From NCBI RefSeq assembly GCF_913055775.1, contig NZ_CAJXJX010000004.1, forward strand, positions 1 through 40,677: a stretch of 40,677 nucleotides of DNA, in the 5' to 3' direction. This document shows, in pieces, positions 1 to 7,412 of this stretch. The notes beneath the pieces were generated by a model, which searched no databases, was not told the origin of the DNA, and was given only the letters and a program-made list of their open reading frames with translations. This DNA is from an uncultured Demequina sp. (GTDB lineage: Bacteria; Actinomycetota; Actinomycetes; Actinomycetales; Demequinaceae). Made by a program: the position numbers and the translations under genes. The first letter of the stretch is position 1. Each line of letters starts with the position of its first letter.

Positions 1-467
1 TCGCCGGCGGCATCACCGCCCAGATCAACTCGAGCTGGACCACCCGCGTCAACCGCGACGAGCTGGTCGAGTTCCAGGTGGATGGCACTCACGGCTCTGC
101 GGTCGCGGGGCTGTTCGGCTGCAAGATCCAGCCGCGCAACGCCACCCCCAAGCCCGTGTGGAACCCGGACCTCAAGAACGAGATCGACTTCGACTCGACC
201 TGGCTCGAGGTGCCGGACACCGAGGATGCTGTCAACGGCTTCCGCGCACAGTGGGAGCAGTTCCTGCGCCACGTGGTCGAGGATGCGCCGCACGCGTACG
301 ACTTCCTCGCGGGCGCCCGCGGCATGCTGCTCGCAGAGAAGGGACTCGAGTCAGACCGGACCGGCGCTCGAGTCGCGCTGCCGACGATCACCGCGGACGG
401 CGTTCCTGCGTCGCCTGCCGGGGCGGACACCGCGCCCACCGACGCGCTCGCCTCCACGGACAGCTGA
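1..467 (+). CDS. Gfo/Idh/MocA-family oxidoreductase, C-terminal part
   Basis: The reading frame is open from the window edge and ends at TGA 465-467, so only about the last 155 residues are present and the start is missing. Segments such as QINSSWTTRV, VEFQVDGTHGSAVAGLFGCK and PVWNPDL look like the C-terminal beta-sheet domain of NAD(P)-dependent Gfo/Idh/MocA sugar or inositol dehydrogenases. The Rossmann domain and catalytic lysine lie outside the window, so the substrate cannot be read. The tail after about residue 120 is Ala/Pro/Thr-rich and probably disordered. The next gene starts one base after its stop, and the gene after that overlaps, so the three form one sugar-catabolic operon. The family call is good; the substrate is unknown. 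Confidence 0.8.
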   Translation, partial: AGGITAQINSSWTTRVNRDELVEFQVDGTHGSAVAGLFGCKIQPRNATPKPVWNPDLKNEIDFDSTWLEVPDTEDAVNGFRAQWEQFLRHVVEDAPHAYDFLAGARGMLLAEKGLESDRTGARVALPTITADGVPASPAGADTAPTDALASTDS

Positions 468-468
468 C

Positions 469-1656
469 GTGTCCGACCTCACCCTTCTCGACGCGGACGG
501 CGCGACGCGGACCGTCGCCCTTGCCGAGGCTCCTGCATTCGAGCGTCCCCCCGGCCCGCTCAAGTCCCGCGTCGCCTACGCCGCCGCTCACGTGGTGCCC
601 CAGCCTCACGCCGACAACACCCCCGGGCAGCCCGCGGAGATCGATTGGGACGCGACGCTCGCCTACCGTCACCACCTGTACTCATGGGGCCTGGGAGTGG
701 CGGACGCCATGGACACCGCCCAGCGCAACATGGGCCTGGATGCGGCCGCGACGCGCGAGCTCATCACGCGCAGCGCGGCCGAGGCCACCGCGGCCGGTGC
801 GCGCCTCGTGGTGGGCGTCAACACGGATCACGTCGAGGACCCCGACCTCACTCTGGACCAGGTGATCGACGCCTACAAGGAGCAGCTCTTCCACGCCGAG
901 GATGCAGGCGCTGGAGTGGTGCTCATGGCGAGCCGACACCTCGCGAGAGCCGCGCAATCCGCGGCCGACTACCGGCGCGTCTACGGCGAAGTTCTCGCGG
1001 TCGCGGGCGCGCCGGTAGTCCTCCACTGGCTGGGCACCGCGTTCGACCCGCAGCTCGCCGGGTACTTCGGCTCGGACGACTGGCGCGTCGCCTCGGACAC
1101 CCTGATCGACATCATCGAGGCCGAACCCCAGGCCGTGAGCGGCGTCAAGATGAGCCTGCTCGACGCCGACTCCGAGGTCGCTGTGCGACGCCGCCTCCCG
1201 GACAGCGCTCGGATGCTCACCGGCGACGACTACCACTACTGCGCGCTCATCGAGGGCGACGAGAAGGGACACTCTGACGCACTGCTGGGCGCCTTCGCGG
1301 CTCTGGGGCCTCACGCCTCTGCGGCGATCCAGGCTCTCGACGCGGCGGATGTGGCGCGCTACCGCGACATCCTCGCCCCCACCGAGGAGCTGTCGCGGCA
1401 GATCTTCGCGGCTCCCACCTTCTACTACAAGACCGGAGTCGCCTTCATGTCTTGGCTCAACGACCACCAGGAGGCCTTCCAGATGGTCGGCGGCCTGCAC
1501 GGTGCCCGGTCGCTGCCGCACCTGTCGCGCATCGTCGAGCTCGCGAACGCCTGCGGCGCGCTCGAGAAGCCCCCGGTGGCGCTCGAGCGCTGGCACGGCA
1601 TGCTCGCGCTCAACGGCGTCGAGACCGCGCACCGTACGGCGGGAGCCCTCGCATGA
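469..1656 (+). CDS. DUF993 / dihydrodipicolinate synthase-like protein
   Basis: A 395-residue protein starting at GTG 469, one base after the upstream stop, so probably translationally coupled. The frame is open further upstream, but there it only shadows the oxidoreductase gene. The body (YSWGLGVADAMDTAQRNMGL, VVGVNTDHVEDP, VLHWLGTAFDP, VSGVKMSLLDAD, MLTGDDYHY) matches DUF993, a TIM-barrel family related to DHDPS/N-acetylneuraminate lyases. Lys227 in GVKMS is a candidate Schiff-base lysine, by analogy with class I aldolases. The partners (an Idh/MocA dehydrogenase and a sugar isomerase-like protein) suggest it cleaves an oxidised sugar or polyol intermediate. That role is inference; the family has little experimental work that I know of. 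Confidence 0.8.
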   Translation: MSDLTLLDADGATRTVALAEAPAFERPPGPLKSRVAYAAAHVVPQPHADNTPGQPAEIDWDATLAYRHHLYSWGLGVADAMDTAQRNMGLDAAATRELITRSAAEATAAGARLVVGVNTDHVEDPDLTLDQVIDAYKEQLFHAEDAGAGVVLMASRHLARAAQSAADYRRVYGEVLAVAGAPVVLHWLGTAFDPQLAGYFGSDDWRVASDTLIDIIEAEPQAVSGVKMSLLDADSEVAVRRRLPDSARMLTGDDYHYCALIEGDEKGHSDALLGAFAALGPHASAAIQALDAADVARYRDILAPTEELSRQIFAAPTFYYKTGVAFMSWLNDHQEAFQMVGGLHGARSLPHLSRIVELANACGALEKPPVALERWHGMLALNGVETAHRTAGALA

Positions 1657-2534
1657 CCGCGCACCCCCGACTCTCGCTCAACCAAGCGACCGTCCGCAAG
1701 GCCACTCTCGCGCAGGCCATCGAGGCCGCCGTGGGCGCCGGCTATCAGGCGCTCGGCACGTGGCGCGAGCCCGTGCAGGAGGTGGGCCTCGACACGGCCG
1801 TCTCGATGATCGCGGACTCCGGGCTGCGCGTCTCGACGCACTGCCGCGGGGGCTTCTTCACCGTTCCCGAAGGACCGGACCGGCGCGCGTCAATCGCCGA
1901 CAACATCGTCGCGATCGAGGAGACTGCGCGGCTCGCCGCCGCGGGCGCTCCAGGGTCGCGGCCCGTGCTCGTCCTCGTGGTGGGAGGCATCCCCGAAGGC
2001 TCGCGCGACCTCGTGGGCGCACGCGCTCGGGTGGCCGATGCGCTGGCGGAGCTGGCGCCGCACGCGGCCGCCGCGGGGGTCACGTTGGCGATCGAGCCAC
2101 TGCACCCGATGTACGCGACCGACCGCGCGGTGGTGTCGACGCTGGGCCAGGCGCTCGACCTCGCAGAGCCCTTCGACCCCGCCGTGGTGGGAGTGACCGT
2201 CGATACGTTCCACGTCTTCTGGGACCCGCAGGTTCTCGACCAGATCGAGCGCGCGGGCCGCGAGCGTCGCATCGCGACCTACCAGGTGTGCGACTACGCG
2301 ACGCCCCTGCCGGCGGACGTGCTGCTCGCGCGGCGGTACATGGGCGAGGGCGTCATCGACTTCGCGCTGCTGACCCGCGCCGTAGAAGCCACGGGCTACG
2401 ACGGCGATGTCGAGGTGGAGATTTTCAACGCGGGCGTCTGGGCCGCTCCCTTCGACCAGGTCGCGGAGCGCACCGCGCAGGCGTTCGACCAGACGGTCGC
2501 CCCGCGACTGCGCACACCCTCTGCACTCGCGTAG
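1653..2534 (+). CDS. Sugar phosphate isomerase/epimerase (xylose isomerase-like TIM barrel)
   Basis: A 293-residue protein. Its ATG overlaps the upstream stop in an ATGA junction, so it is coupled to the DUF993 gene. It has the AP-endonuclease-2/xylose-isomerase-like fold: an N-terminal LNQATVRKATLAQAIEAA strand-helix unit, LAIEPLHPMY with a metal-binding Glu, VDTFHVFWDP with Asp and His, a YQVCDYATP strand, GEGVIDF, and a final Glu in VEVEIFNAG. These acidic and His residues are those that bind the divalent metal in this superfamily. It probably isomerises or epimerises a keto-sugar or inositol-derived acid in the same pathway as its two partners. The exact substrate cannot be told. It is the last gene of the operon. 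Confidence 0.82.
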   Translation: MTAHPRLSLNQATVRKATLAQAIEAAVGAGYQALGTWREPVQEVGLDTAVSMIADSGLRVSTHCRGGFFTVPEGPDRRASIADNIVAIEETARLAAAGAPGSRPVLVLVVGGIPEGSRDLVGARARVADALAELAPHAAAAGVTLAIEPLHPMYATDRAVVSTLGQALDLAEPFDPAVVGVTVDTFHVFWDPQVLDQIERAGRERRIATYQVCDYATPLPADVLLARRYMGEGVIDFALLTRAVEATGYDGDVEVEIFNAGVWAAPFDQVAERTAQAFDQTVAPRLRTPSALA

Positions 2535-2572
2535 CCCGGAGCAGCGAGCGGCGCCCGCCTGAGCCAGGCAGG

Positions 2573-2578
2573 TAGGCT
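2573..2578 (+). promoter_or_regulatory. -10-like hexamer of maf (leaderless arrangement)
   Basis: TAGGCT ends seven bases before the ATG of maf, with no Shine-Dalgarno sequence between. This spacing would put transcription initiation at or next to the start codon. No convincing -35 box is visible 17 bases upstream. Confidence 0.45.
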
Positions 2579-2585
2579 CGCGCGC

Positions 2586-3266
2586 ATGCCGGTCCCGTTC
2601 GTCCTCGCCTCGCGCTCGCCCGCTCGTCTTGCCACACTGCGGTCCGCCGGCGTCGAGCCGCGGGTGATCGTCAGCGACGTGGACGAGGACCAGGTCCTGG
2701 CCGATGCCCGGGACGCCGCCGCGCGCAACGTCGCCGCCGGCATCGGCTTCGCGCTCGAGCTGCGCGACCAGCCCGCGCTCCTCGCCCGCGCCAAGGCCGA
2801 TGCCGTCGTGGCGCGCCACGACCCCGACGCGCTGGTCCTGGCCTGCGACTCGATGCTGGAACTCGACGGCGAGATCATGGGCAAGCCCGCGGATGCGGCG
2901 CAGGCCCGCAAGCGCTGGAGGGCGATGCGTGGGCGCATCGGCATCCTCCACACGGGGCACGTCCTCGTGGACAACCGCCACGAGCGCCGCGCGCCCACGG
3001 GATCGCCCACGCTCGCGGGCGACACCTCGTCGACCGTGGTGCACTTCGCCGACCTCACCGACGAGGAGATCGACGCCTACGTCGCGACGGGCGAGCCGCT
3101 CCACGTCGCCGGGGCCTTCACCGTCGATGGACTGGGCGGCCCGTACGTGACGCGAATCGAGGGCGACTTCCACGGCGTGGTGGGCGTGAGCCTTCCGCTC
3201 CTGCGCGACCTGCTGCGCACGTGCGGCGTGGACTTCCACGAGCTGCGCAGCGGCCGCGGCTCCTGA
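2586..3266 (+). CDS. maf: Maf family nucleotide pyrophosphatase
   Basis: A 226-residue Maf/Ham1-superfamily protein, slightly longer than the usual ~200. Maf proteins hydrolyse non-canonical or pyrimidine nucleoside triphosphates (dTTP/UTP, or modified bases) to monophosphates in the cytoplasm. The N-terminal signature LASRSPARLATLRSAGVEP is the substrate-binding loop. LVLACDSMLELDGEIMGKP carries the catalytic Asp of the family, followed by the conserved GKP and a later DEEIDAYVATGEPLHVAGAF block with the second conserved Glu and Ala-Gly-Ala-Phe. It lacks a ribosome site and starts just after a TAGGCT hexamer. In other actinobacteria maf often neighbours the acyl-CoA carboxylase genes, as here. 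Confidence 0.92.
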   Translation: MPVPFVLASRSPARLATLRSAGVEPRVIVSDVDEDQVLADARDAAARNVAAGIGFALELRDQPALLARAKADAVVARHDPDALVLACDSMLELDGEIMGKPADAAQARKRWRAMRGRIGILHTGHVLVDNRHERRAPTGSPTLAGDTSSTVVHFADLTDEEIDAYVATGEPLHVAGAFTVDGLGGPYVTRIEGDFHGVVGVSLPLLRDLLRTCGVDFHELRSGRGS

Positions 3267-3294
3267 CCGCCGCCAGGCTTCGACCGACGGTCCC

Positions 3295-3315
3295 GGTTGT
3301 GGAACCGCTACAACC
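3295..3315. promoter_or_regulatory. Inverted repeat upstream of the carboxylase gene
   Basis: GGTTGT (3295-3300) and ACAACC (3310-3315) form a perfect 6-bp inverted repeat around GGAACCGCT. A GGAACC followed 17 bases later by CGTA resembles an ECF -35/-10 pair only loosely. It could be an operator for a lipid-metabolism regulator. Nothing but symmetry and position supports this. Confidence 0.3.
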
Positions 3316-3399
3316 TACGCGCACGTAACCCAAGAATTCACCAAGTCCGTTGGAGGAACCCCACAACGGCGCTGACTCAGGCCTATCCCGCCTGCCAAA

Positions 3400-3431
3400 G
3401 TTCCCCCGCCGCCCTCGCACCGGTGGGGAAC
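3400..3431. repeat. Inverted repeat GTTCCCC/GGGGAAC before the carboxylase start
   Basis: GTTCCCC (3400-3406) and GGGGAAC (3425-3431) are perfectly complementary with an 18-base loop. The repeat sits directly upstream of the -10-like hexamer of the carboxylase gene, where a repressor or activator site would be expected. Function is unproven. Confidence 0.3.
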
Positions 3432-3447
3432 GCCTGGTGAGGCGCGC

Positions 3448-3453
3448 TACCGT
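3448..3453 (+). promoter_or_regulatory. -10-like hexamer of the carboxylase gene (leaderless arrangement)
   Basis: TACCGT ends six bases before GTG 3460 and no ribosome site lies between, which supports both the GTG start and a leaderless transcript. Confidence 0.5.
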
Positions 3454-3459
3454 AGCCGC

Positions 3460-5247
3460 GTGTCTGCCTTCTCCTCCGTTCTGATCGCGAACCGCGGCGA
3501 GATCGCGGTCCGCATCATCCGCGCGTGCGCCGATGCCGGTCTGCGCTCGATCGCCGTGTACGCCGATCCCGACCGCGACGCGCCGCACGTCCACCTCGCG
3601 GACGAGGCGTATTCGCTGGGTGGAGCGACAGCGGCGGAGACCTATCTCGACATCCCGTCGCTGATCGACGTCGCCCGCCGCTCCGGCGCGCAGGCGGTCC
3701 ACCCGGGCTACGGCTTCCTCGCGGAGAACTCGACGTTCGCCCAGGCCGTGATCGATGCCGGGCTCACGTGGATCGGACCGTCGCCCGCAGCCATCGACGC
3801 CCTCGGCGACAAGGTCAGCGCGCGCCACATCGCGCAGCGCGCCGGCGCTCCTCTGGTGCCCGGCACCCAGGACCCCGTCGCCAACGCGGACGAGGTCGTG
3901 GCCTTCGCGGACGAGCACGGGCTGCCCGTCGCGATCAAGGCGGCCTTCGGCGGCGGCGGCCGCGGCCTCAAGGTCGCCCGCACGCGCGAGGACATCCCCG
4001 AGCTGTTCGAGTCCGCCACCCGCGAGGCCGTTGCGGCGTTCGGTCGCGGCGAGTGCTTCGTCGAGCGCTTCCTCGACCGTCCCCGCCACGTCGAGACCCA
4101 GTGCCTCGCGGACAGCCACGGCAACGTGGTCGTGGTCTCGACGCGCGACTGCTCGCTGCAGCGTCGCCACCAGAAGCTGGTCGAGGAGGCGCCCGCGCCG
4201 TTCCTCTCCGATGAGCAGAACCGGCGACTGATCGAGGCGAGCGAGGCCATCCTGCGCGAGGCCGGCTACGAAGGCGCGGGCACCTGCGAGTACCTCGTGG
4301 GCACCGACGGCACCATCAGCTTCCTCGAGGTCAACACGCGCCTCCAGGTCGAGCACCCCGTGACCGAGGAGGTCACCGGCGTCGACCTGGTGCGCGAGCA
4401 GTTCCGGGTCGCGGCCGGCGAACCCATCAGCAACCTCGCTCCCGTCACCCGCGGCCACTCGATCGAGTTCCGCATCAATGGCGAGAACCCCGCGCTGAAC
4501 TTCATGCCGTCGCCGGGCACGCTCCACCGCGTGCACTTCCCCACCGGTCCGGGCGTCCGCATCGACGCGGGTGTCCGCCAGGGCGACAAGGTCTCCGGCG
4601 CCTTCGACTCCATGATCGCCAAGGTCATCATCACGGGCGCGACTCGCGAGCAGGCCCTCGAGCGCTCGCGCCGCGCGCTCGCAGAGATGGAGGTCGAGGG
4701 CATCCCCACGGTCCTGCCCTTCCACCGCGCCGTGCTCGACGCGCCAGAGTTCACCGCCGCCCACGGGAGCTTCGGCGTCTACACCACGTGGATCGAGTCC
4801 GAGTTCGCCGATGCCGTGGCTGAGCTGGGAGGCGCCGGCGCCGGAGCGGATCTCCCGTCAGACGCCGACGCGACGGAGCGCGTGGTCGTCGAGGTCGGCG
4901 GCAAGCGGCTCGAGGTCGTGCTGCCCGCATCGCTCGCGCAGGCCGGGCGCGCCAACGCCCGTCGCACGGCGCCCGCGAAGCGCTCGACGCGTCGGGGCAA
5001 CGGCGGCGGCCGCGCAAGCGTGTCCGGCACCTCGCTGACGTCGCCCATGCAGGGCACCATCGTCAAGATCGCGGTCGAGGACGGCGCGAGCGTCGCCGAG
5101 GGCGACCTCATCGTCGTGCTCGAGGCCATGAAGATGGAGCAGCCGCTGGTCGCTCATCGCGCGGGCACCATCACTGGTCTCGCTCACGCCGTGGGCACCT
5201 CCGTGAGCTCCGGCACCATCATCTGCGAGATCGCTGACCCCGCCTGA
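3460..5247 (+). CDS. accA3: Acyl-CoA carboxylase alpha subunit (biotin carboxylase + biotin carrier)
   Basis: A 595-residue biotin-dependent carboxylase alpha chain of the actinobacterial AccA type. The biotin carboxylase part covers about residues 1-450: [19 protein letters not shown] at the N-terminus, ATP-binding Lys160 and the AFGGGGRG loop at 161-168, then Glu290, Asn292, Arg294 and Glu298 in [13 protein letters not shown] basic, low-complexity linker (about 500-525) leads to the biotin carrier domain (about 525-595), with Lys558 in EAMKMEQP as the biotinylation site. With a separate carboxyltransferase beta chain, not in this window, it makes malonyl-CoA and other acyl-CoAs for fatty and mycolic-type lipids. 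The symbol follows the mycobacterial orthologue. The GTG start fits the upstream -10-like hexamer. Confidence 0.93.
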   Translation: MSAFSSVLIANRGEIAVRIIRACADAGLRSIAVYADPDRDAPHVHLADEAYSLGGATAAETYLDIPSLIDVARRSGAQAVHPGYGFLAENSTFAQAVIDAGLTWIGPSPAAIDALGDKVSARHIAQRAGAPLVPGTQDPVANADEVVAFADEHGLPVAIKAAFGGGGRGLKVARTREDIPELFESATREAVAAFGRGECFVERFLDRPRHVETQCLADSHGNVVVVSTRDCSLQRRHQKLVEEAPAPFLSDEQNRRLIEASEAILREAGYEGAGTCEYLVGTDGTISFLEVNTRLQVEHPVTEEVTGVDLVREQFRVAAGEPISNLAPVTRGHSIEFRINGENPALNFMPSPGTLHRVHFPTGPGVRIDAGVRQGDKVSGAFDSMIAKVIITGATREQALERSRRALAEMEVEGIPTVLPFHRAVLDAPEFTAAHGSFGVYTTWIESEFADAVAELGGAGAGADLPSDADATERVVVEVGGKRLEVVLPASLAQAGRANARRTAPAKRSTRRGNGGGRASVSGTSLTSPMQGTIVKIAVEDGASVAEGDLIVVLEAMKMEQPLVAHRAGTITGLAHAVGTSVSSGTIICEIADPA

Positions 5248-5254
5248 CCCCAGG

Positions 5255-5260
5255 TACGGT
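5255..5260 (+). promoter_or_regulatory. -10-like hexamer of the EEP-domain gene (leaderless arrangement)
   Basis: TACGGT ends seven bases before ATG 5268. This spacing is the main reason for preferring that ATG over the in-frame GTG at 5259, which lies inside the hexamer. Confidence 0.45.
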
Positions 5261-5267
5261 GTGGTTT

Positions 5268-7403
5268 ATGCACACCGCTCAGCGCCGTGTCCTCGGCGTC
5301 ACGGCTGTCGCCGCGTGGCTGCTGCTCGACGCGATCCGCGCCGCAGGGCCCCTCGTCGCCAACCTCCTCGACACCAGCACGCTGCTCGCTCTCGGAGGCG
5401 CCGTCGCCGTGTTCGCGGCGGGCGGCGTCCTCGCGTGGGTGTGCGCGCTGGCCGGGCGGCACTTCGGCCACGGCGTGGTGCTCCTGTTCATGCTCGGCCT
5501 CGTGGGCATCACGCGGCTCGGCATGCCCCTGGTCGGCGGCGGCTGGCTGGTCGCGGCGGGCCTGTACCTGGCCGCGCTCGCGCTCACCACCATGGTGCTG
5601 GCCGCCCGTGTCGCTCTCGGCAACGGCGGCTCCGGACCTCTCGTCGCGGGCACGATGCTCGGGATCGCGGCGGCGATCGCCGAGCAGACGGTCCTGCGCA
5701 CGTGGGACGCCGTGTGGCGTGGCGACCTGTGGGGATGGATCGCGCTCGGTGGCCTGGCGCTCCTCGCGCTGATCAACGGGTGGCGCTGCCGTCACCTCGA
5801 GCCTGTGGCATCCTCCCGAGGCTGGTGGTCCTACGGGCTGCTGTGGGGACTGATCGCAGTGGCATTCGGCAACCTCGCCTGGATCGCCGCACAGACCGGG
5901 CTGCGCACGTCGGCGACTTCCGCGCTCGCCATCGTCTCCCTGGTCACGGGAGCCGTCCTGGCCGCACAGGTGCGTCGCGTGTCCGCGGTCGTGACCGCAG
6001 TGCTGGCGGCCACGGGGCTGGCGGCGGTGTGGTTCCTGGTCGCCGATGCGGACGCAGGCCTCGCCACCGGAGGCGCCGCTGCGGTGGAGCCGGCGGTCTC
6101 GCTCGCCGCGATCGCGCTCCCGATCGCCGTTGCGGTCACGGCTCTGGCAGCGGCGCAGATCATGCGCCCGGCGCACAGCTCGGTCGCACGCAGGCTGGGC
6201 GCGGCGACGGTCTTCGGGCTCGCGATCCTGCTTCCGGCCGCCGGATCGGAGGCGTACGCGCTCGTCGACCTGCCGGGCGCTCCCGGCTGGGTGCTGGCCG
6301 CGAGCGCCGCCGCCGTGATCGCGGTCGCGGTGTGGCGCGCCTTCGCGCCTCAGCCTGCGCCCGGGAGCCACGAGCCCGCGGACGCAGACGCTGCCATGGT
6401 CGAGGACGGCGGGAGTGAGGGTCGGGAGGCCGCTGCCGTCGACGGCGACCAGGACGGCGGGGTGGGGGACCCCGACCCGGCGCCCTGGATCGCCCCCGGC
6501 GTTCTGCTCCGAGCCGGCCTCGGGCTCGTCGTCGCAGCAGGCGCCTACGCCTGGACCAGCGCGACCTACGAGCAGCCGCGGGCCCTGTCCGCTGACTTCC
6601 TCAACGCCCCCACCATCGCGACGTGGAACATCAACGGCGGGGTCCAGCCGGGCATCACTGGCGGGCCTGCGGTCGAGCTCGGTGAGATGGCGACCGCGCT
6701 CGTCGACGGCGCGACGGACGTGATGATGCTGCAGGAGGTTGAGCGTGGATCGCTCTTGTCCGGCGGCGCCGACACGCTGGAGTTCCTCGCCGGCGAGATC
6801 GACCTGCCGTACGCGTACGCGGGCGGCCACCACGGCGTCGCGCTCTTCACCTCGCGCGCACACACGAATCCTCGGTCGCTCGCGCTGCCGGCGGTCGACG
6901 GGCCGCGCGATCACGCCGCGGTCGCCGTCGACTTCATGGGCGCCACCTACGCGACCACCCGGCTGGCAGGGCCGGGCCTCGACGCCGACCGCGCCACTCA
7001 GGCGGACCAGCTGATCACCTGGCTCGACGCCCCGCAGCCCACGATCGTGGGCGGTGACCTCGGCGCCGAGCCCGGCACCCCGGTCCCGACGGCGTTCAAG
7101 GATGCGGGCTTCGTCAGCGCGCAGGACACCGTGGGAACGCCGGGGCCCACCTACCTGGGCACGGACCCGTCGGGATCCGCCGCCACCATCCGCGACTACG
7201 TGCTGGGCCGTGGCGTCGAATTCTCCGTCTTCGGCACGGTGGGGGTGCCGTGGTCCGACCACCTGCCCGTCGTCACGCGAGGCGCCACCGGCGCCGTGGC
7301 CCCGACGGACACCGATACGGACGTCAACGAACCCCAGCCCGAGGCCGGGCCTTCGGCGTCCCCGACGCCCACCGCATCGGCCTCCCCCAGCGCGGAGGAA
7401 TAG
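5268..7403 (+). CDS. Multi-pass membrane protein with C-terminal endonuclease/exonuclease/phosphatase domain
   Basis: A 711-residue protein. About residues 1-350 hold roughly 12 hydrophobic helices (for example VTAVAAWLLLDAIRAAG and GVVLLFMLGLVGITRLGMPL). A charged Asp/Glu/Gly linker, one more helix (about 405-430) and an EEP-fold domain (about 445-680) follow. The EEP motifs are IATWNING, MMLQEVE, GGHHGVALF, GGDLGAEPG and SDHLPVVT, so the metal-binding Asn and Glu and the final Asp-His pair are present. The usual GDFN motif reads GDLG, losing a normally catalytic Asn. The tail is Pro/Ser/Thr-rich. Such fusions occur in actinobacteria and may act on lipid phosphates or nucleic acids outside the cell. 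The substrate is unknown and activity uncertain. Confidence 0.78.
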   Translation: MHTAQRRVLGVTAVAAWLLLDAIRAAGPLVANLLDTSTLLALGGAVAVFAAGGVLAWVCALAGRHFGHGVVLLFMLGLVGITRLGMPLVGGGWLVAAGLYLAALALTTMVLAARVALGNGGSGPLVAGTMLGIAAAIAEQTVLRTWDAVWRGDLWGWIALGGLALLALINGWRCRHLEPVASSRGWWSYGLLWGLIAVAFGNLAWIAAQTGLRTSATSALAIVSLVTGAVLAAQVRRVSAVVTAVLAATGLAAVWFLVADADAGLATGGAAAVEPAVSLAAIALPIAVAVTALAAAQIMRPAHSSVARRLGAATVFGLAILLPAAGSEAYALVDLPGAPGWVLAASAAAVIAVAVWRAFAPQPAPGSHEPADADAAMVEDGGSEGREAAAVDGDQDGGVGDPDPAPWIAPGVLLRAGLGLVVAAGAYAWTSATYEQPRALSADFLNAPTIATWNINGGVQPGITGGPAVELGEMATALVDGATDVMMLQEVERGSLLSGGADTLEFLAGEIDLPYAYAGGHHGVALFTSRAHTNPRSLALPAVDGPRDHAAVAVDFMGATYATTRLAGPGLDADRATQADQLITWLDAPQPTIVGGDLGAEPGTPVPTAFKDAGFVSAQDTVGTPGPTYLGTDPSGSAATIRDYVLGRGVEFSVFGTVGVPWSDHLPVVTRGATGAVAPTDTDTDVNEPQPEAGPSASPTPTASASPSAEE

Positions 7404-7412
7404 CGCGCCGCG

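Noticed and set aside
2034-2041. Counting coding copies of GCCGATGC as part of the intergenic motif
   Set aside because: In genes this octamer is often just the Ala-Asp-Ala codon run preferred at this GC content, so coding copies were used only as a background rate.
5184-7262. Very long open frame antisense to the EEP-domain gene (similar long antisense frames at 3118-4764, 9638-11470, 26686-28533)
   Set aside because: High GC removes stop codons from the complementary frames. The translations are Arg/Gly/Ala/His-rich with no domain pattern, and each lies opposite a clearly conserved gene.
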